Assembly (NCBI GenBank): GCA_002050355.1
Contig: MWYY01000060.1
Coordinates: 89,487-153,486, forward strand
Origin: Acidobacteria bacterium 28-9
GTDB taxonomy: Bacteria; Acidobacteriota; Blastocatellia; Pyrinomonadales; Pyrinomonadaceae
Reading direction: 5' to 3'
Length of the DNA stretch: 64,000 nt
Shown piece after piece: positions 17,454 to 25,879 of this stretch (position 1 is the first letter of the stretch; every line of letters begins with the position of its first letter). The notes beneath the pieces were generated by a model. The model was not told where the DNA came from and did no database searches. It saw nothing but the letters and a program-made list of their open reading frames with translations. Made by a program: the position numbers and the translations under genes.

Positions 17454-19418
17454 TTAAGGTCTGGCACTGAAGTGGCGCCGACAGTTGTCCGTTAAACATG
17501 TCAGCTTTAACCGGTTCGTTTCCGTTTCCGAGAGTTTCCAATTCTCAGCTCTGATTAACGCTTCCAGTAAATTTATCTGAAACATCGCTTCCATTTTCAC
17601 TTCTGCGCTGGCATGAGGATTTTCCAGTTCCGCTCCGCGTCCGCTCCATTTCACTAGCCAGCGATTGTAACGTTTTTCAATCAACGACTCGTTTTCCTTG
17701 CCGCCGTATTTCGATAAATAATAAGCGGCTGCGCTGGCGATTTGCTCATCATCACTTTCAAGACGCTTTTGCAGCAACTTTTCCATTCCTTTGGTGAATC
17801 CGGTTTTAGTAATTGTGTAAAAGAAATTAGAGCCGGTTCGGTCGCCCGATTTGTTTAGTTGTTCCTCGATTAAAGGCAGCGTTTCCTGATCGTTATGTCG
17901 AGCTAAATATGAGAGCAATGGACCGCTCCGCTCTATCGACCAACCGGCGCCATATTTTTTATAAACCTCCAACATCTCATTATAAATTTTAGCAGTGGCG
18001 TAGCGCGCCGCCAGCGTCAGTTTAAATTGCAGAATCAGATGCATCCGGCGGTCATCAGTTGCGGCTAGTTTGTTGATTTGTTCGAGCAGCGCGTCGTCTG
18101 TCTCCAGTAGATATTTATCGTCGAGCGCGACCAGAATCTCGGGATTGATAAATGAATTCGGGTCGCCAATTTCATTTATAACGTGTTGACGGGCGTGTTT
18201 CTGGTCAATTTCAATCAAGCGCTTTAGAGCGTTGTCCCTGACCCTCCAGGCAGGCACCGGTTCTTTACCTAAAAGTATTTTCTCCAGTGAAGGAATAAGA
18301 GAAGGATTTTTAATCTTGTCCCAATAGCGGTCGAGCAGATCCACCCGCCCGTATGGGGTCAACTCGTCAAACTTTTCAAGAAGGAAGGTTTTCGTGATAT
18401 TGAAGGCAAAGCTCGATGTGTCGTCTTTCGGCAGTGAGGTAAATATTGTGTAAGCCGTGACAATTTGGCTTTTCCCGGCGCGTTTCGGCAAGCTTTCGAG
18501 CAGTTCGGCGTAATAAGCTTGACTTATTTCCAAAAAGCGCGACTCGCGTTCCTTCCGTAATTGTTCAGAGTTTGCGGCTCGACTCGGGTGCCGCTCATCT
18601 TCCAACAGAATGCGGAGCGTCACAAGTTTGCTTATCAACTCGCGGCTCGGCTCACGATTCAGGTCGCGTAAAACCGCTTCAAGAAGTTTAATCGCCAGTT
18701 TTTTATTGCGGGCGATGTCTAAGCCTTTGCCTGAATCGAGCCATGTGACGCCCCCGAACACCGGCGGATTGAGAAAGCGATTGACTTTTTCAACGGTCGA
18801 TATATCGCCGGTCAGATAATCCAAATCACGCTTATAAATCTGGTGCTGATTCAAGTTTTTTGCCGAATCCATTAAAGCGGTAATTCTTTTAACTTCCGCC
18901 TGCTCATCGCCTTGGCTCATTTCTTTCACTTCAAATTTGATTTCGTTCGACGAAAGAAAAATCGGATGCGACCGGAAAGAAAGTTTTTCTTTTGAACTCC
19001 AAACTCTTCTCGAGAGAACTTTTATCTTATATTTGCCGGCTTTGTCGAAGCGCACAAGGTCGTTGACATTTATATCGATATTAACCGGAGATTCGGACAG
19101 GCTCATCGGGTGGCTGACATCATCATAACTGTACAGTCGGTTCAGTCTGTATAACCAATCATAAACACCATCGGTCGGCGACACGATCACATCATCAAAG
19201 CGGGGTGAATAATATCTTTCCACCACATAACCCGGCTCGGTTGAGATATAAGACAAAATCAGCTTAATCGGCTCGCCAATCCGATATACGGTTTTTTCGC
19301 CGGCAAATGAAAGCTGAACTTTTACGCCTTTGGCAACATCAGCGGTTGTTTGCGCAAATGACTGACCAACACTGAAAAATATGGCGATGATAAAAAGAGG
19401 CAGCAGATTTAGTTTCAT
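17454..19418 (-). CDS. Large secreted protein, helical repeats, unknown function
   Basis: 654 residues from ATG 19418, which opens a signal peptide (MKLNLLPLFIIAIFFSVGQSFAQ). The first about 160 mature residues look like a beta-sandwich (VKVQLSFAGEKTVYRIGEPIK, INVNDLVRFDKAGKYKIKV), comparable to domains on secreted scaffold proteins. The rest is helical with many Leu/Glu/Arg (ALDDKYLLETDDALLEQINK, EKLLQKRLESDDEQIASAAA), in the style of HEAT/ARM repeats. No catalytic motif was recognised. It stands alone, in front of a tRNA gene. Confidence 0.8.
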   Translation of the reverse strand: MKLNLLPLFIIAIFFSVGQSFAQTTADVAKGVKVQLSFAGEKTVYRIGEPIKLILSYISTEPGYVVERYYSPRFDDVIVSPTDGVYDWLYRLNRLYSYDDVSHPMSLSESPVNIDINVNDLVRFDKAGKYKIKVLSRRVWSSKEKLSFRSHPIFLSSNEIKFEVKEMSQGDEQAEVKRITALMDSAKNLNQHQIYKRDLDYLTGDISTVEKVNRFLNPPVFGGVTWLDSGKGLDIARNKKLAIKLLEAVLRDLNREPSRELISKLVTLRILLEDERHPSRAANSEQLRKERESRFLEISQAYYAELLESLPKRAGKSQIVTAYTIFTSLPKDDTSSFAFNITKTFLLEKFDELTPYGRVDLLDRYWDKIKNPSLIPSLEKILLGKEPVPAWRVRDNALKRLIEIDQKHARQHVINEIGDPNSFINPEILVALDDKYLLETDDALLEQINKLAATDDRRMHLILQFKLTLAARYATAKIYNEMLEVYKKYGAGWSIERSGPLLSYLARHNDQETLPLIEEQLNKSGDRTGSNFFYTITKTGFTKGMEKLLQKRLESDDEQIASAAAYYLSKYGGKENESLIEKRYNRWLVKWSGRGAELENPHASAEVKMEAMFQINLLEALIRAENWKLSETETNRLKLTCLTDNCRRHFSARP

Positions 19419-19585
19419 TGCTTCATTATAAGCTAAAATTGCCTCACTCAAAAAGATTTTTTTAGAAGTAGAGTAATAATCGATGGGGATGCGAAACTGT
19501 GGGTGATAACAGAGGCTGATAGAAGTTTTACTACTATTTTCCTTCCTAATGAGTATTGAACAGAAACAAATTAAAATTTTAGAAG

Positions 19586-19616
19586 AAGTCAGGCTTTAAT
19601 GAAGGTCTGACTTTTT
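19586..19616 (+). terminator. Hairpin with T-run, no clear upstream gene
   Basis: AAGTCAG/CTGACTT stem with 14-nt loop, then TTTTT. The about 240-base gap 19452-19693 holds this hairpin and no credible gene; a short leader peptide or small RNA ending here cannot be excluded. Confidence 0.4.
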
Positions 19617-19693
19617 ATTGGCAAGTGTGAGTAGAAGCGGGAGTTTATCATAATAAAACACGATGGATTTTCATAAGTTATTGAAAATAAGAA

Positions 19694-19767
19694 TGCTCCC
19701 GGCTGAACTCGAATCAGCGACCTTTCACTTAGGAGGCGAACGCTCTATCCAACTGAGCTACGGGAGC
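19694..19767 (-). tRNA. tRNA-Arg (CCT anticodon)
   Basis: Full cloverleaf on the minus strand. The acceptor stem is GCTCCCG/CGGGAGC with discriminator A, and the D arm is GCTC..GAGC. The anticodon stem is TTCGC/GTGAA around loop CTCCTAA (anticodon CCT, reads AGG). The T arm is GCTGA/TCAGC with loop TTCGAGT. CCA is not encoded. Confidence 0.96.
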
Positions 19768-19776
19768 GTAAAGTGT

Positions 19777-19811
19777 TTTTAAGATTTTAGATTTTGAATT
19801 TTGGATTGTCC
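19777..19811. repeat. Heptamer repeat between apt and tRNA-Arg
   Basis: TTTTAAG, ATTTTAG, ATTTTGA, ATTTTGG in 7-nt register, ending just before the apt stop codon. Confidence 0.8.
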
Positions 19812-19816
19812 AGCAA

Positions 19817-20338
19817 CTAAGAATCGTATCTGATTAATGAGCGCACGTCATAACCGTTGAATTTTGCGCGACCGTTTAGAAAATCGAGTTCGACCAGAAA
19901 AAGAAGTCCGACGATTTTGCCGCCTAAGCCTTCGACCAAATCAACAACCGCTCGTGCAGTGCCGCCCGTTGCCAGCAAGTCATCGACAATTAAGACGTTA
20001 TGACCAAGCCCGACTGCGTCTTTGTGCATTTCCAGCGTGTCTTGCCCGTATTCCAAATCATACGAAACGGAAACTTTTTCCGCAGGTAATTTTTTCGGTT
20101 TGCGGACGGGAACGAAACCGGCATTTAGATGATAAGCAAGCGGTGCGGCAAAAATAAAACCGCGCGATTCGACGCCGATAACCGTGTCTATTCGTTCGCC
20201 TCTGAACTGCTCGGCAAGCGCGTCAATCGTTTGCTTCAAGCCGTCGGCGTCTTTCAAAAGCGTTGTAATATCATAAAAATTGATGCCCGCCTTCGGAAAA
20301 TCAGGTACTTCGCGGATTAGTTTTCTAAGGTGTTCCAT
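19817..20338 (-). CDS. apt: Adenine phosphoribosyltransferase
   Basis: Salvages adenine to AMP using PRPP. Start ATG 20338 ([19 protein letters not shown]) gives 173 residues, the family length. The upstream in-frame ATG at 20395 would add 19 residues encoded by heptamer-repeat DNA and is rejected. PRPP-binding loop: [15 protein letters not shown]. Also [19 protein letters not shown] and [20 protein letters not shown], all characteristic of Apt. Confidence 0.96.
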   Translation of the reverse strand: MEHLRKLIREVPDFPKAGINFYDITTLLKDADGLKQTIDALAEQFRGERIDTVIGVESRGFIFAAPLAYHLNAGFVPVRKPKKLPAEKVSVSYDLEYGQDTLEMHKDAVGLGHNVLIVDDLLATGGTARAVVDLVEGLGGKIVGLLFLVELDFLNGRAKFNGYDVRSLIRYDS

Positions 20339-20346
20339 TCTTTTAA

Positions 20347-20418
20347 TGATGAATGGTGAGTGATAAAAGGTGAATGGTTTTCTTTCATTTACCATTCATC
20401 GTTTATCATTCAACATTA
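20347..20418. repeat. Inverted heptamer repeats between acyP and apt
   Basis: TGATGAA, TGGTGAG, TGATAAA, AGGTGAA face TTTACCA, TTCATCG, TTTATCA, TTCAACA. All are 7-nt units, and together they make a long imperfect hairpin. Confidence 0.8.
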
Positions 20419-20691
20419 TTTCTCTATTCTAAATGATGTATATAAATTGCTTGGTTCTAAAACCAGTTCTTCAATTTCTTGAACTTTTGAATAAGTTGGA
20501 CCAGCCGTTAAATCGTGCTTGAAGCCTTCGACTGCCTTTTCACTTCCTTCGGCAAGCGATTCGACCCTGCCGTCCGGTAAATTTCGCACGTAACCTAAAA
20601 CCTGATGACGCGCAGCAGCACGCTGTGTAAAAAAACGAAAGCCGACGCCCTGCACTTCACCGCTGATGATAAATTTTCTGGCTACTTTCAT
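20416..20691 (-). CDS. acyP: Acylphosphatase
   Basis: Hydrolyses acyl phosphates. The 91-residue length fits the family. The substrate loop GEVQGVGFRFF contains the catalytic Arg19, and YVRNLPDG contains the catalytic Asn37. Its ATG (20691) lies inside the first unit of a heptamer repeat that fills the upstream region, so no normal Shine-Dalgarno is present. Downstream is apt on the same strand. Confidence 0.95.
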   Translation of the reverse strand: MKVARKFIISGEVQGVGFRFFTQRAAARHQVLGYVRNLPDGRVESLAEGSEKAVEGFKHDLTAGPTYSKVQEIEELVLEPSNLYTSFRIEK

Positions 20692-20729
20692 TTAACATTT
20701 ATCATTTAACATTTATCATTTATCATTCG
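20688..20729. repeat. Heptamer tandem repeat, units TCATTTA/ACATTTA
   Basis: Six consecutive units in exact 7-nt register. The acyP start codon is part of the first unit. Confidence 0.92.
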
Positions 20730-20765
20730 ACACTTGTTAGATGTAAATAATAAGTGTCCAATGTT

Positions 20766-21533
20766 TTAGCCGAGAGTATCCAGGCATTCGGCTAAATTTC
20801 TTTGTCGGCAAGTATAAATCGGCATTCCGCGCAAATTGAATTTGTTCGCCGGCGTTTGTTTTAACTCTTCTGCGAGCGCTAAAAAATCCTTTGGTTCATC
20901 GGTTTCAAAGCTGACGAGATACTCCTGTTCGCTAAAACCGAAGGCGTGAGTCATATGAATTTTGATATTTTCAAATTTTTTGCCAACCATAAAATTTTCT
21001 TCAATCAGCGCATCGCGCTCTTCGCCCGGTTTATCATACCAGTCGTGGTTTTTGGCGCATGGATAAACGAAATGATATTTTTTTGAACCGGCGACAATGT
21101 GAAAACGGTCTTCGACGGTTTTTTCGTTCGGAGCCACAAACATCCGCTTTTTGGTAAAGGAAAGATAGTTGTCGGTCGTTTCAAAATAACTCCCCAGATT
21201 TGTGCGGTAAAGTTTGGCTGTCATTTCCTGTATCAAATCGAGCGACGTGCTGATGCGCCAAAACATCATATCCGCTTTTGAGTCAAAACCGACAAGTGAA
21301 TAACTGTAAAGCAGAAGATTTTCACTGTATTTGTTGAAAACACTCTGAAATTCGCTTTTAAAAATGCGCTTTGTTTCCGCGTTTAATTTGCGCCAATCAG
21401 AACTGATGCGCAAAAACATAAAATTGATAAATTGTCTTTCGATGGCGGGAAATTGATGAGGTTCTTTGTTGTCGGAAACCAGCCGCAAACCGCTCGGCTC
21501 TTGTCTTTCCTTTTCTAAATCTAATAGTTCCAT
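20766..21533 (-). CDS. Chlorite dismutase/HemQ-family haem protein
   Basis: A 255-residue member of the Cld/HemQ superfamily, judged from the C-terminal half. That half holds KYHFVYPCAKNHDWYDKPGEE, then EENFMVGKKF, HMTHAFGFSEQEYLVSFETD, FLALAEELKQT and a C-terminal arginine/threonine signature (LRGMPIYTCRQR). HemQ acts as coproheme decarboxylase in haem synthesis in many Gram-positives and related phyla; true chlorite dismutation cannot be claimed. I cannot assign the proximal His with certainty. No other haem gene is adjacent. Confidence 0.8.
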   Translation of the reverse strand: MELLDLEKERQEPSGLRLVSDNKEPHQFPAIERQFINFMFLRISSDWRKLNAETKRIFKSEFQSVFNKYSENLLLYSYSLVGFDSKADMMFWRISTSLDLIQEMTAKLYRTNLGSYFETTDNYLSFTKKRMFVAPNEKTVEDRFHIVAGSKKYHFVYPCAKNHDWYDKPGEERDALIEENFMVGKKFENIKIHMTHAFGFSEQEYLVSFETDEPKDFLALAEELKQTPANKFNLRGMPIYTCRQRNLAECLDTLG

Positions 21534-21853
21534 TGTTATTTTCTTTAACGATTCTTCCCTTTAAATTCTTTGGTTTCGGACGCTGTAACGAACGTGCTTA
21601 TTGTGCCAAGTTTTACCAGCAATGTCCAAAGCGGGTACTTTATAAAAACGCTCTCTAGCAAGTTCAAATGTAAAAAACATATTGCATAAATCGCAAAATT
21701 AGACTATAAGTAAGTCTGTCTTATAAAGCGGCTGTAAATAAAATTTAATTTATAAGGAAATCGCCTGCTTTTGATGTATTGAAGCAGCATAGATAATTTG
21801 GTAAGTCCAAATTTTAGCATCTTAAATCAATTTCAAAACAGGAGAAAATAATT
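21534..21853. other. 320-base intergenic region
   Basis: Divergent region between the Cld/HemQ gene and the WGxxGxxG gene. It holds the promoter listed at 21682 and a T/A-rich leader of about 140 bases. I see no open reading frame, tandem repeat or structured RNA family in it. Confidence 0.6.
21682..21710 (+). promoter_or_regulatory. Candidate sigma-70 promoter
   Basis: TTGCAT (21682-21687), 17-bp spacer, TATAAG (21705-21710). It would drive the WGxxGxxG protein gene with a leader of about 140 nt. Confidence 0.45.
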
Positions 21854-22150
21854 ATGAAATTTCTTAGCTTTGCCAGAGTCATCGCCTTTACTATGTTATT
21901 GACTGGGGCTGCGGTTCTAAACGTTTCTGCCCAGACGAATACAAATAGCAGTAATGGAAACTCTGCAACACCGACACGAACCGTCGAAAGAACCACTACT
22001 GTCCGTGACAACGATACCGATTGGGGTTGGCTCGGTATTCTCGGTTTAGCCGGTTTAGCCGGTTTGATACCGAAAAAACGTGCCGTAGAAGTTCACGATA
22101 ACCGAACTGTCCGCGATGATAGAACTACGGATAGAACTACAAATATGTAA
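21854..22150 (+). CDS. Small exported WGxxGxxG-type protein
   Basis: A 98-residue protein with an N-terminal signal peptide (VIAFTMLLTGAAVLNVSAQ). A Thr/Asn/Arg-rich linker follows, then the motif DWGWLGILGLAGLAGL with KKR after it. That tripartite end (WGxxGxxG, Gly/Leu transmembrane helix, basic cluster) is the layout of WGxxGxxG-CTERM proteins, thought to be a sorting signal. Unlike classic C-terminal signals, 25 charged residues with repeated DRTT/DNRT follow the basic cluster. AGGAG lies 9 bases before the ATG, and a strong terminator follows. Confidence 0.8.
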   Translation: MKFLSFARVIAFTMLLTGAAVLNVSAQTNTNSSNGNSATPTRTVERTTTVRDNDTDWGWLGILGLAGLAGLIPKKRAVEVHDNRTVRDDRTTDRTTNM

Positions 22151-22174
22151 TTGCAAACAAGCAATAAAAAGTCG

Positions 22175-22210
22175 AACCGTGAAGCAGCTTTAGCTTCGCG
22201 GTTTTTTTTT
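22175..22210 (+). terminator. Rho-independent terminator
   Basis: Stem AACCGTGAAGC/GCTTCGCGGTT with a short loop, followed by nine T. It ends the monocistronic WGxxGxxG gene. Confidence 0.9.
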
Positions 22211-22281
22211 GCCTTATATTCTTATGTTCTAACAAATTCATACAATTTCGCTTAATATATTTAAAAGTTGTCCATAATTCC

Positions 22282-22311
22282 TTGCTGAATGAACATTCAT
22301 TCAGTTATAAT
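22282..22311 (+). promoter_or_regulatory. fadN promoter
   Basis: TTGCTG (22282-22287), 18-bp spacer, perfect TATAAT (22306-22311). The spacer and the end of the -35 box are occupied by the palindromic operator. Confidence 0.7.
22286..22303. promoter_or_regulatory. FadR-type (TetR family) operator
   Basis: TGAATGAACATTCATTCA: perfect 7-bp half sites (TGAATGA/TCATTCA) around a 4-bp centre. This matches the recognition pattern of the TetR-family FadR that represses fatty-acid degradation in Bacillus. It sits between -35 and -10, so binding would block RNA polymerase. Acyl-CoA is the known inducer in Bacillus. The regulator gene is not in the window. Confidence 0.75.
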
Positions 22312-22351
22312 GCTGGCAATTAAATTCAAGATGGGAAAGGGTTAAATAGAA

Positions 22352-24760
22352 ATGCTACAAATCACCAAAGCAGCTGTTTTAGGCGCTGGAACAATGGGTG
22401 CGACAATTGCCGCGCACCTTGCAAATGCGGGAATTCAAACGGTTCTTTTGGACATCGCACCAAAGGAATTAAACAAAGAAGAAGAAGCGAAAAGTTTGCC
22501 GCTCGACTCTCCCGTTGTCAGAAACCGTATCGCCAACGGCGGTTACAACGGCTTGGCGAAGGCGCGCCCGGCAGCGTATATGGACAACGCCAATGCTTCT
22601 TTGGTAACAGTGGGAAACTTTGAAGACGATTTGGCGAAAATTAAAGACTGCGATTTGGTCATCGAAGCGGTCGTCGAAAATCTCGACATCAAACACAAAC
22701 TTTTTGCCGAAGTCGAAAAGCATCGTAAAGCCGATGCGATTATCGCTTCGAACACGAGCGGCATTCCGATAAAGGATATTGCCGCTCCGTTTTCGGAAGA
22801 TTTCAAAAAACATTTTCTTGGTATTCATTTTTTCAATCCGCCGCGTTATATGAAATTGGTGGAAATTATTCCGACCGAGTGGACAAAGCCGGAAGTTTCG
22901 TGCAAGGTTTTCGGTTTTCTCGACGAGCGTTTGGGCAAAGGAGTAGTTCCGGCGAAAGACGAGCCGAATTTTATCGCCAACCGCATTGGAACTTTCGGAA
23001 TGATGGCGACGGTTCACGAAATGTTTGCCATGAATTTTACGCCGACCGAAGTTGACCAGATGACCGGAAAGGCAATCGGACACGCTTCGTCGGCGACGTT
23101 TCGCACATCGGATTTGGTCGGCTTGGACGTTCTCGCGCACGTCAACAAAAATCTTTATCCGGCTGTTCCCGACGACGAAGACCGCGAAGTTTTTCGCGTT
23201 CCGGACGTGATTGAAACGATGTTAGAGAAGAAATTTTTGGGCGACAAAACGAAAGGCGGATTTTATAAAAAGACGAAAAACGCGGAAGGCAAAACCGAGA
23301 TTTTAGAATTGGATTTGCAGACATTTGAATATAAACCGCAGGCGAAAACAAAATTTCCGAGTTTGGACGCGGCGAAAAACATCGAAGATTTGACGAAGCG
23401 CGTAAAAACTTTGGTTTGGGGAAAAGACGACGTGGCGGAGTTTTTATGGAAAACCGTTTCGAGAACTTTGCGCTATTCGGCAAACCGAATTCCCGAAATC
23501 GCCGACACGGTTGTCGAGATTGACAATGCGATAAAATGGGGCTTTGGCTGGACAATCGGCGTTTTTGAAACTTGGGACGCGATTGGCGTTCGAGAATCGC
23601 TTGAAAGAATGAAAGCTGAAAATCAAGCGATTCCCGCCAATGTCGAAAAAATGCTCGAATCGGGCGCGGAAAGTTTTTATAAAAATGAAAACGGACAACA
23701 GTTTTATTTTGATTTGGTCGTGGGCGAATACAAACCCGTCGCCGAAAAAGAGGGTTTCATCATTTTGAAATCGATAAAGGAGCGAAGCGGCACGATAAAG
23801 AAAAATTCGGGCGCGTCATTGATTGATTTGGGCGATGGTGTTGCTTGCTTTGAATTTCACTCAAAAATGAATTCAATCGGCAGCGACACTGTTCAAATGA
23901 TGAACTTTGCCGTTGACGAAGTCGCTAAAAATTTCAAAGGTTTAGTTGTCGGCAATCAAGGCGGAAATTTCTCTGCCGGCGCGAACATTATGCTCTTGCT
24001 GCTCGCGGCGCAGGAAGAAGAATGGGACGACATCAATATGATGATTCGCGCTTTGCAGAAAGCGGTGATGCGTCTGCGCTATTCGGCAAAACCCGTCGTT
24101 ACCGCGCCTTACGGATTAACTTTGGGCGGCGGCTGCGAGATTGCGATGCATGGCGACCGAGTTCGCGCGGCGGGCGAAACCTATATCGGTCTGGTCGAAG
24201 TCGGCGTCGGTTTGATTCCGGCTGGCGGCGGCACGAAAGAGATGACGATGCGGGCGATGGATTTGGCGCGACGGACGCCTGACGCCGACCCGCTCGCATT
24301 TTTGAAAAAGACGTTTGAGCTAATCGGAATGGGGAAAGTCGCAACTTCGGCGCAGGAAGCGCGAAGTTGGGGAATCTTGCGTCCATCCGACTCAATTTCG
24401 ATGAACGGCGACAGACTTATTGCCGACGCGAAGCAGGAAGTTTTGAATTTATCGGCTTCGGGTTACGTTCAGCCCGTAGAAAGAACTGACATTTTAGCTC
24501 TCGGCGAATCGGCGCAGGCGGCGATGAAACTCGCGCTTTATATGATGAAGCGCGGCGGTTTTATTTCCGAACACGACGAGCTAATCGGCAAAAAATTGGC
24601 GCGCGTGATGAGCGGCGGCGATTTAAATCATCAAACATTTGTCAGCGAGCAATATCTTTTGGATTTGGAACGCGAAGCCTTTTTGTCTTTGTGCGGCGAG
24701 CGCAAAACGCAGGAGCGAATTGCGGCGATGCTCAAAACCGGAAAACCATTGAGGAATTAG
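22352..24760 (+). CDS. fadN: 3-hydroxyacyl-CoA dehydrogenase/enoyl-CoA hydratase
   Basis: Carries out the middle two steps of fatty-acid beta-oxidation. The dehydrogenase comes first (NAD loop GAGTMG at residues 11-16, HFFNPPRYMKLVEIIP near 165) and the crotonase domain second (FSAGANI near 545, GLTLGGGCEIAMHGDRV near 590). That order and the 802-residue length match Bacillus FadN and are opposite to E. coli FadB. It opens a 12-kb plus-strand run that ends with fadA and fadE. A FadR-like operator overlaps its promoter. The next gene (dinB-like) starts 9 bases after the stop. Confidence 0.94.
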   Translation: MLQITKAAVLGAGTMGATIAAHLANAGIQTVLLDIAPKELNKEEEAKSLPLDSPVVRNRIANGGYNGLAKARPAAYMDNANASLVTVGNFEDDLAKIKDCDLVIEAVVENLDIKHKLFAEVEKHRKADAIIASNTSGIPIKDIAAPFSEDFKKHFLGIHFFNPPRYMKLVEIIPTEWTKPEVSCKVFGFLDERLGKGVVPAKDEPNFIANRIGTFGMMATVHEMFAMNFTPTEVDQMTGKAIGHASSATFRTSDLVGLDVLAHVNKNLYPAVPDDEDREVFRVPDVIETMLEKKFLGDKTKGGFYKKTKNAEGKTEILELDLQTFEYKPQAKTKFPSLDAAKNIEDLTKRVKTLVWGKDDVAEFLWKTVSRTLRYSANRIPEIADTVVEIDNAIKWGFGWTIGVFETWDAIGVRESLERMKAENQAIPANVEKMLESGAESFYKNENGQQFYFDLVVGEYKPVAEKEGFIILKSIKERSGTIKKNSGASLIDLGDGVACFEFHSKMNSIGSDTVQMMNFAVDEVAKNFKGLVVGNQGGNFSAGANIMLLLLAAQEEEWDDINMMIRALQKAVMRLRYSAKPVVTAPYGLTLGGGCEIAMHGDRVRAAGETYIGLVEVGVGLIPAGGGTKEMTMRAMDLARRTPDADPLAFLKKTFELIGMGKVATSAQEARSWGILRPSDSISMNGDRLIADAKQEVLNLSASGYVQPVERTDILALGESAQAAMKLALYMMKRGGFISEHDELIGKKLARVMSGGDLNHQTFVSEQYLLDLEREAFLSLCGERKTQERIAAMLKTGKPLRN

Positions 24761-24768
24761 AGCGCAAA

Positions 24769-25323
24769 ATGAACGACCAATTAAACAACTTAACCGGCGA
24801 ACTCGAAGAAATTTCTCAAAATGTGGAAAAAACATTCGGCAAACTTTCTGCCGAGCAAGTCAACTGGCGACCGAGCGCGGACGGTTGGAGCGTCGGGCAA
24901 TGTTTTGAGCATTTGATAAAAACAAACGAATTGTTTTATGCCGAACTCGATAAAATCGCGGGCGGCGCGAGAAAAAATTCGTTCTGGGAAAACTGGTCGC
25001 CGCTTTCTTCATTGGGCGGAAATTTTTTGATTAAATCTTTGAAATCGGACAAAAGGAAGTTTAAAGCGCCAACGTCGAAAATCGTTCCGCCGAGCGAGAT
25101 TGACGCGAATATTGTCGAGGTTTTTGCGGCGCATCAAGCGGAAGTAATCGAGAGGATTAAACAAACGGCAAAAGCCGATTGGCAAAAAACAATTATCACG
25201 TCGCCGTTTCTAAAAGTGATGACATATAAACTGGCGGACGGTTTTCGCGTTGTCGTTGAACACGAGCGACGGCATTTTCGTCAAGCCGAAAGGGTTTTGC
25301 AGTCGGAAGATTTTCCGAAGTGA
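24769..25323 (+). CDS. DinB-family protein
   Basis: A 184-residue four-helix-bundle protein. The start is ATG 24769, just after the fadN stop. The N-terminal part carries WRPSADGWSVGQCFEHLIK, the usual first metal-ligand helix. The C-terminal part carries VVEHERRHFRQAERV, the HxxxHxxQ-like metal site. DinB/YfiT proteins are metal-dependent thiol-S-transferases or damage-induced proteins; the substrate is unknown. Its stop overlaps the GTG start of tag. Confidence 0.88.
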   Translation: MNDQLNNLTGELEEISQNVEKTFGKLSAEQVNWRPSADGWSVGQCFEHLIKTNELFYAELDKIAGGARKNSFWENWSPLSSLGGNFLIKSLKSDKRKFKAPTSKIVPPSEIDANIVEVFAAHQAEVIERIKQTAKADWQKTIITSPFLKVMTYKLADGFRVVVEHERRHFRQAERVLQSEDFPK

Positions 25324-25877
25324 ATCGCTGCGGTTGGGCGAAAAACGATTTGGCGATTCAGTATCACGACGCGGAATGGGGCGTTCCGACGCGCGATGAT
25401 AAAAAGCTCTTTGAATTTTTGATTTTAGAAGGCGCGCAGGCAGGTTTGAGTTGGGATACGATTTTGCGGAAGCGTGAAAATTATCGCGCGGCTTTTAACG
25501 GTTTTGATGCGGAAAAGATTGCGCGTTATGACGAGAAAAAGATTGCAAGTCTTTTGCAAAATGAAGGAATCGTGCGAAACCGCTTGAAAATCGCTTCGAC
25601 AATTCAAAACGCGAAAAGTTTTTTGAAAGCGCGGGAAGAATTTGGAAGTTTTGACAAATACATCTGGCATTTCGTTGATGGTGAGCCGATTAAAAACGCT
25701 TGGAAAAGTTTACGGGAAGTTCCGGCGAAAACATTTGTTTCAGACGCGATGAGCAAGGATTTAAAAAAGCGCGGTTTTAATTTTGTCGGCTCGACGATTA
25801 TGTATGCGTTTATGCAGGCTTGCGGGCTTGTGAACGACCATTTAACAGATTGTTTTCGATACGATGAAATAAATTAA
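25320..25877 (+). CDS. tag: DNA-3-methyladenine glycosylase I
   Basis: Excises 3-methyladenine from alkylated DNA. 185 residues; start GTG 25320, overlapping the DinB stop (GTGA). Family features: N-terminal CGWA and the YHDAEWGVP segment, LEGAQAGLSWDTILRKRENYR with the base-binding Trp, and C-terminal VGSTIMYAFMQACGLVNDH followed by a Cys, which supplies zinc ligands together with the N-terminal Cys. Confidence 0.95.
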   Translation: MNRCGWAKNDLAIQYHDAEWGVPTRDDKKLFEFLILEGAQAGLSWDTILRKRENYRAAFNGFDAEKIARYDEKKIASLLQNEGIVRNRLKIASTIQNAKSFLKAREEFGSFDKYIWHFVDGEPIKNAWKSLREVPAKTFVSDAMSKDLKKRGFNFVGSTIMYAFMQACGLVNDHLTDCFRYDEIN

Positions 25878-25879
25878 AA

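Noticed and set aside
19549..19599. 16-codon ORF (MSIEQKQIKILEEVRL) before the hairpin at 19586
   Set aside because: Too short, weak ribosome site and no conservation evidence; kept only as a remark on the gap.
20688..20729. CRISPR array
   Set aside because: Units are 7 nt with no spacers; no cas genes.
20766..21533. True chlorite dismutase
   Set aside because: The family is mostly HemQ-like and no perchlorate/chlorate genes are nearby.
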